Part shown: positions 33,357-37,208 of the stretch, piece by piece
Layout: each line of letters opens with the position of its first letter
Numbering within the stretch: position 1 is the first letter of the stretch
Assembly: GCA_015657635.1 (NCBI GenBank)
Contig: JACDQM010000069.1
Coordinates: 1-37,208 of the forward strand
Reading direction: 5' to 3'
Length of the DNA stretch: 37,208 nt
Source: Roseateles sp.
Lineage (GTDB): Bacteria > Pseudomonadota > Gammaproteobacteria > Burkholderiales > Burkholderiaceae_C
Position numbers and translations under genes: made by a program
Notes under the pieces: generated by a model
What the model saw: the letters and a program-made list of their open reading frames with translations, nothing else
Database searches by the model: none
What the model was told of the DNA's origin: nothing

Positions 33357-34805
33357 TCAGCCGGTCGCTGTCTTCACCACCGCATAGCGCGCCAGCGTGC
33401 GCTCGCGTGCCAGCGGGTGCGAGACGATTGGCGCCGGGTAGTCGCGGCCCAGCGACACGCCCGCGGCCTGCAGCAGGGCCGGTGCGGCTTCCCAAGGGGC
33501 GTGGATGGACTTGGCGTCCAGGCCGGCGAGCTGCGGCAGGTAGCGCTTGATGAAGCGACCCTCGGCGTCGAACTTCTGGCTCTGCGTGATCGGGTTGAAG
33601 ATGCGGAAGTAGGGCTGCGCATCGCACCCGCTTGATGCAGCCCATTGCCAGCCGCCGTTATTGGCCGCCAGGTCGAAGTCCAGCAGTTTCTCGGCGAAAT
33701 AGGCTTCGCCGCGGCGCCAGTCGATGCCCAGATCCTTGACCAGAAAGCTGGCCGTCACCATGCGCAGGCGGTTGTGCATATAGCCGCTCTGATTGAGCTG
33801 ATGCATCGCGGCGTCCACCAGCGGATAACCGGTACGGCCCTCGCACCAGGCCTGGAATAAGGCGTCGGCCTCGGGGCCGCTGTCCCAGCGGATGGCGTCG
33901 TACTCGGGCTTGAAGGCATGCGTCATCGCGCGCGGGCGGTGATGCATCACCTGGTGGTAGAAGTCGCGCCAGATCAGCTCGGACAGCCAGATCTCGGCGC
34001 CATGGTCACCGGCCTGCATGCGCTGCCAGGCCTCGCTCGCCAGCCGGCGTATCGACAGCGTGCCGAAGCGCAGGTGCACGCTCAGATAGCTGGGGCCCTT
34101 GATGGCCGGGAAGTCGCGCGTCTGGTCGTAGCGGTCGATGCGGTCCAGAAAGTCGGCCAGCATGGGCTCGGCCTGCTCGGCCCGCAGATGGGCATCCAGC
34201 CCGGCCGGCTCGAAGCCGATCTCGGCCAGCGAGGGCACGCCGCGGGCCAGGTCGCTGGGCTTCAGCACATGCGCCGCATGGCGGCGTACCGGATAGGCGC
34301 GCAGGTAGAAAGCATCGACCTTCTTCAGCCAGGCGTTCTTGTAGGGCGTGAACACGGTGTAAGGCTTGCCACCGCCGGTCAGCAGCTCGCTGCGCTCGAA
34401 CACCACATGGTCCTTGAAGCTGTGCAGTGCGCAGCCGAAGCTGGCCAGGCCGCGCGCCACGGCCGCATCGCGCGCCAGCGCTTGCGGCTCGTCGTCGTGG
34501 TTGATGTAGACCGCATCGGCGCCCAGTTCGGCCGCCAGCTCCGGCAGCAGCTCGGTGGCGCGGCCATGGCGCACGATCAAGGCGCCGCCCAGCGCCTGCA
34601 GCTGCGCGTCCAGCTGCTGCAGCGCCTGCAGGATGAACTCGACCCGGCGGTCGCGGCGCGGCAGCGCAGCCAGGATTTCTTCGTCCAGGATGAAGGCGCA
34701 GTGCACCTCGCGGGCGTGCTTCAGGGCATGGTAGAGCGCGGCCTGATCGTCGACGCGCAGATCGCGCCGGAACCAGACCAGCGCCACTCGAATTGGCTTG
34801 TCCAT
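33357..34805 (-). CDS. phrB: Class I deoxyribodipyrimidine (CPD) photolyase
   Basis: 482 residues from the ATG at 34805 (MDKPIRVALVWFRRDLRVDD); the long upstream extension in this frame is a shadow of yqgE. The N-terminal Rossmann-like antenna domain ends near residue 130-200, and the helical FAD domain has the hallmarks WRDFYHQVM, WCEGRTGYPLVDAAM, GYMHNRLRMV and NNGGWQW (residues 382-388, with Trp386 in the electron-transfer chain), then DAQPYFRIFNP. It uses near-UV or blue light to split cyclobutane pyrimidine dimers. The complete motif set argues for photolyase activity rather than a cryptochrome without repair. It is divergent from yqgE with only 33 bases between starts. Confidence 0.95.
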   Translation of the reverse strand: MDKPIRVALVWFRRDLRVDDQAALYHALKHAREVHCAFILDEEILAALPRRDRRVEFILQALQQLDAQLQALGGALIVRHGRATELLPELAAELGADAVYINHDDEPQALARDAAVARGLASFGCALHSFKDHVVFERSELLTGGGKPYTVFTPYKNAWLKKVDAFYLRAYPVRRHAAHVLKPSDLARGVPSLAEIGFEPAGLDAHLRAEQAEPMLADFLDRIDRYDQTRDFPAIKGPSYLSVHLRFGTLSIRRLASEAWQRMQAGDHGAEIWLSELIWRDFYHQVMHHRPRAMTHAFKPEYDAIRWDSGPEADALFQAWCEGRTGYPLVDAAMHQLNQSGYMHNRLRMVTASFLVKDLGIDWRRGEAYFAEKLLDFDLAANNGGWQWAASSGCDAQPYFRIFNPITQSQKFDAEGRFIKRYLPQLAGLDAKSIHAPWEAAPALLQAAGVSLGRDYPAPIVSHPLARERTLARYAVVKTATG

Positions 34806-34826
34806 CGCGGCAGTTTCGCCGACGAA

Positions 34827-34832
34827 TAAAAT
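34827..34832 (+). promoter_or_regulatory. Candidate -10 box placed for a leaderless yqgE transcript
   Basis: TAAAAT ends 6 bases before the ATG at 34839, so transcription would be expected to begin at or next to that ATG. No ribosome binding site precedes it. The box matches TATAAT at five of six positions, but no good -35 is seen at 16-18 bases. Weak but coherent evidence for a leaderless message. Confidence 0.35.
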
Positions 34833-34838
34833 GCCTGC

Positions 34839-35417
34839 ATGCTCAAGCACCAGATGGCCCTCTCCAACCAGTTCCTGATCGCCATGCCGGGCATGGCAGA
34901 CGACGCGTTCTCGGGGGCCGTGATCTATCTGTGCGAGCACAACGACAAGGGCGCGCTGGGCCTGGTGATCAACAAGCCGATCTCGCTGACGCTGGGCAAT
35001 CTGTTCCAGAAGGTCGAGCTGAGCCTGCCGGACGACGAGCTGGCGGCGCGCCCGGTGTTCTACGGCGGACCGGTGCAGACCGAGCGTGGCTTTGTGCTGC
35101 ACGAGCCGCTGGATGCCGAAGGCCAGCATTACAACGCCACGCTGGCGGTGCCGGGCGGCCTGGAGATGACCACCAGCCGTGATGTACTGGAGGCGCTGTC
35201 CAACGGCGCCGGCCCCAAGCGGGTGCTGGTGACTCTGGGCTACGCCGGCTGGGCCGCCGGCCAGCTGGAAGAAGAGATCGGCCGCAACGGCTGGCTGACG
35301 GTGGATGCCGAGCCGGGCATCATCTTCGATACCCCGGTCGAGCAGCGCTATGAGAAGGCGCTGGCGCTGCTGGGCATCGACCCTCGCATGCTGAGCCAGG
35401 ACGCCGGCCACGCATGA
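34839..35417 (+). CDS. yqgE: YqgE/UPF0301 (AlgH-like) family protein
   Basis: 192 residues. The family start LSNQFLIAMPGMADDAFSGAVIYLCEHNDKGALGLVINKP is clearly present (key parts FLIAMPGM and GALGLVINKP), followed by VFYGGPVQTERGFVLHE and VTLGYAGWAAGQLEEEI. The molecular role is unknown; the family includes AlgH of Pseudomonas, linked to alginate regulation. An ATG at codon 6 (34854) is an alternative start. It is the first gene of yqgE-ruvX-pyrR-pyrB, with a 4-base overlap (ATGA) into ruvX. yqgE beside yqgF/ruvX is very widely conserved in proteobacteria. Confidence 0.94.
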   Translation: MLKHQMALSNQFLIAMPGMADDAFSGAVIYLCEHNDKGALGLVINKPISLTLGNLFQKVELSLPDDELAARPVFYGGPVQTERGFVLHEPLDAEGQHYNATLAVPGGLEMTTSRDVLEALSNGAGPKRVLVTLGYAGWAAGQLEEEIGRNGWLTVDAEPGIIFDTPVEQRYEKALALLGIDPRMLSQDAGHA

Positions 35418-35833
35418 GCGCGGCCCCTGCTTCCATCGCCAGCCAGGCGCCCCAGTCCTTTCTTGCTTTCGACTTTGGCATCAAGCGCGTCGGCGTCGCC
35501 ACGGGCAGCCGCTTCAGCGGTGCGGCTGAGCCGCTGAAGAGCATCGCCGTCGAAGGCGAGGCGCGCTTTGTGGCGATCGAGAAGCTGGTGCGCGAATGGC
35601 AGCCCGATGCGCTGGTGATCGGCGTGCCCTTCCACCCCGATGGCGCCGAGCATGAGATCACCCAGCGCGCGCGCCGCTTCGGCCGCCAGCTCAAGAGCCG
35701 CCTGCGCTTGCCGGTGTTCGAGGTCGACGAGCGCTACACCAGCGTCGAGGCCGAGAGCCGTGGCGCGCGCGATGTGGACGCGGTCTCGGCGGCCTTGATA
35801 CTTGAACAATTCTTGCGGGAACAACAAGCATGA
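35414..35833 (+). CDS. ruvX: Putative pre-16S rRNA nuclease / Holliday junction resolvase-like YqgF
   Basis: 139 residues, an RNase H-like fold. [16 protein letters not shown] carries the first catalytic Asp (Asp20); [16 protein letters not shown] is the central Glu/Asp-bearing strand and loop; and [15 protein letters not shown] has the third acidic group (DERYTS is diagnostic). In Escherichia coli YqgF is required for maturation of the 16S rRNA 5' end. The gene overlaps yqgE upstream and pyrR downstream by 4 bases each, so the three are translationally coupled. It ends in [12 protein letters not shown], normal for the family. Confidence 0.95.
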   Translation: MSAAPASIASQAPQSFLAFDFGIKRVGVATGSRFSGAAEPLKSIAVEGEARFVAIEKLVREWQPDALVIGVPFHPDGAEHEITQRARRFGRQLKSRLRLPVFEVDERYTSVEAESRGARDVDAVSAALILEQFLREQQA

Positions 35834-36324
35834 GCACCTTACTTCTCGACGCCGAGGCGCTGTACCTCGACCTGCTCAAGGGCGCGCAGCGCCTGATGGG
35901 CAAGGACACCGTGCTGGTGGGCATCTGGTCGGGCGGCGCCTGGCTGGCCGAGCGCCTGCAGCGCGATCTGGGCCTGGCTGGCGAGGCTGGCGTGATCTCC
36001 AGCTCGCTGCACCGCGACGACTTCGGCTCCAAGGGCATGAGCGCCAGCGCCGACCACACCAAGCTGCCTTTCGAAGTCGAGGGCCGCCACATTCTGCTGA
36101 TCGACGACGTGCTCTACACCGGCCGCACCACGCGCGCGGTGATCAACGAGCTGTTCGACTTCGGCCGCCCGGCCAGCGTGCAGCTGGCGGTGCTGGTGGA
36201 CCGCGGCGGACGCCAGCTGCCGATCGAGCCGGCCTTCTCGGCCGCGCGCGTGGCGCTGGGCGTCGAGCACAAGCTGCGCCTGGCGCGCGACGAGGCCGGC
36301 CGCTTCAGCTTCGATGTGAAGTGA
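35830..36324 (+). CDS. pyrR: PyrR-type regulator / uracil phosphoribosyltransferase
   Basis: 164 residues. The PRPP-binding motif is [16 protein letters not shown] (Asp92, Asp93, Thr97, Gly98, Arg99, Thr100), and SSSLHRDDF and [12 protein letters not shown] are PyrR-like blocks. In Gram-positive bacteria PyrR binds pyr mRNA as an attenuator; in proteobacteria the same family sits beside pyrB, and its regulatory role is less clear, with possible uracil phosphoribosyltransferase activity. It overlaps ruvX by 4 bases and precedes pyrB by 17 bases, so it belongs to the pyrimidine operon. I saw no clear PyrR-style attenuator in that 17-base gap. Confidence 0.94.
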   Translation: MSTLLLDAEALYLDLLKGAQRLMGKDTVLVGIWSGGAWLAERLQRDLGLAGEAGVISSSLHRDDFGSKGMSASADHTKLPFEVEGRHILLIDDVLYTGRTTRAVINELFDFGRPASVQLAVLVDRGGRQLPIEPAFSAARVALGVEHKLRLARDEAGRFSFDVK

Positions 36325-36341
36325 GCGAAGGGAACCAGAAG

Positions 36342-37208
36342 ATGTTGTCGAAACGAAATCCCCAGCTGAACAAGCATGGCGAGCTTGTGCACTTGCTCTC
36401 CATCGAAGGCCTGCCGCAGGCGGTGATTCACCAGATCCTGGATACCGCCGGCACCTTTCTGTCGGTCAACGACCGCGAGGTCAAGAAGGTGCCGCTGCTG
36501 CGCGGCAAGTCGGTGTTCAACCTGTTCTTCGAGAACAGCACGCGCACCCGCACCACCTTCGAGATCGCGGCCAAGCGCCTGTCGGCCGATGTGATCAATC
36601 TGGATATCGCCCGCTCCAGCACCGCCAAGGGCGAGACCCTGCTGGACACGGTGGCCAACCTCAGCGCGATGCACGCCGACATGTTCGTCGTGCGCCACAG
36701 CGAGAGCGGCGCGCCCTACCTGATCGCGCAGCACTGCGCGCCGCATGTGCATGTGGTCAACGCCGGTGACGGGCGCCATGCGCACCCGACGCAGGGCCTG
36801 CTCGACATGTACACGATCCGGCACTACAAGAAGGACTTCCGCAACCTGACCGTGGCCATCGTCGGCGACATCGTGCACTCGCGCGTGGCCCGCTCGGACA
36901 TCCATGCGCTGAACATCCTGGGTGTGCCCGAGATCCGCGCGGTCGGCCCCAAGACTCTGGTGCCGGGTGATCTGCGCGAAATGGGCGTGCGTGTTTGCCA
37001 CAGCATGGAAGAAGGCATCCGCGATGCCGACGTCATCATCATGCTGCGCCTGCAGAACGAGCGCATGAGCGGCGCGATGCTGCCCAGCGCCGGCGAGTTC
37101 TTCAAGAACTTCGGCCTCACGCCCGAGAAGCTGGCGCTGGCCAAGCCCGACGCCATCGTGATGCACCCGGGGCCGATCAACCGCGGCGTCGAGATCGATT
37201 CTTCGGTG
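36342..37208 (+). CDS. pyrB: Aspartate carbamoyltransferase catalytic subunit (C-terminus cut off)
   Basis: 289 codons are present, open to the right edge, from the ATG at 36342 with AAGGGA upstream. The enzyme condenses carbamoyl phosphate with aspartate, the committed step of pyrimidine synthesis. [13 protein letters not shown] (residues 62-74) is the carbamoyl-phosphate loop; [51 protein letters not shown] and [11 protein letters not shown] are all classical ATCase blocks. About 30 residues should be missing, judged from the usual ~310-320. In Burkholderiales a pyrC-like gene commonly follows; it lies outside the window. No frameshift is seen in the visible part. Confidence 0.97.
   Translation, partial: MLSKRNPQLNKHGELVHLLSIEGLPQAVIHQILDTAGTFLSVNDREVKKVPLLRGKSVFNLFFENSTRTRTTFEIAAKRLSADVINLDIARSSTAKGETLLDTVANLSAMHADMFVVRHSESGAPYLIAQHCAPHVHVVNAGDGRHAHPTQGLLDMYTIRHYKKDFRNLTVAIVGDIVHSRVARSDIHALNILGVPEIRAVGPKTLVPGDLREMGVRVCHSMEEGIRDADVIIMLRLQNERMSGAMLPSAGEFFKNFGLTPEKLALAKPDAIVMHPGPINRGVEIDSSV

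Noticed and set aside
1..37208. tRNA, rRNA, CRISPR arrays, insertion sequences, integrases or phage genes
   Set aside because: None were recognised by eye on either strand; no repeat-spacer pattern, transposase motif or attachment-site duplication was seen.

Overview
The window is a GC-rich, densely packed bacterial chromosome segment. Gene content and order (aroQ-accB-accC; aroE next to mtgA; thiD/rubredoxin next to pilGHIJ-chpA; yqgE-ruvX-pyrR-pyrB) fit a betaproteobacterium of the order Burkholderiales, probably of the Roseateles/Pelomonas/Rubrivivax/Leptothrix type. This placement is inferred from protein style and synteny, not from a search. No rRNA, tRNA, CRISPR array, insertion sequence or prophage is visible, and no gene-free stretch exceeds 300 bases (the longest is 8662-8931).

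Layout. (1) 1-8661, all on the minus strand, mostly housekeeping. In order of transcription: yqiA-like esterase, FabG-like reductase, RNase II-type exoribonuclease, TonB-like protein, aroE, mtgA, a nucleotidyltransferase-like protein of unknown role, a TlpA-type thioredoxin, aroQ, accB and the start of accC. Several neighbours overlap by 4 bases (ATGA). (2) 8932-15786, accessory: two tandem paralogous exported zinc metalloproteases on the plus strand, a clear hairpin terminator, then a divergent PbrR/CadR-type MerR regulator and a short cation-efflux protein around a recognisable MerR-type operator-promoter. (3) 15899-20827, minus strand: an AI-2E family permease broken by a one-base frameshift, mpl (murein peptide recycling), hemL (haem synthesis) and thiD (thiamine synthesis), which is also broken by a one-base frameshift. 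(4) 21008-32161, plus strand: rubredoxin, then the type IV pilus chemosensory system pilG-pilH-(48-codon ORF)-pilI-pilJ-chpA and a GGDEF protein. (5) 32235-37208: an exported alpha/beta hydrolase with a hairpin over its ribosome binding site, a convergent photolyase, and the yqgE-ruvX-pyrR-pyrB operon, cut by the window end inside pyrB.

How the genes work together. The largest functional unit is the Pil-Chp signalling pathway: PilJ senses, PilI couples, ChpA phosphorylates, and PilG and PilH respond, controlling pilus extension and retraction. No methyltransferase or methylesterase partner lies beside it; a putative diguanylate cyclase with an intact active site and inhibitory site does. The merR/CDF pair is a self-contained metal-responsive efflux module. 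The two metalloproteases are metzincin-like (HExxHxxGxxH plus a Met-turn); one looks like a lipoprotein and the other a soluble secreted form.

Main points for a second look: the tandem metalloproteases, the two frameshifts (each one base missing from a C/G run of three), the degenerate nucleotidyltransferase motif, the 48-codon ORF between pilH and pilI, and several palindromic elements at gene starts. I did not find an obviously new multi-gene defence or biosynthetic system here.
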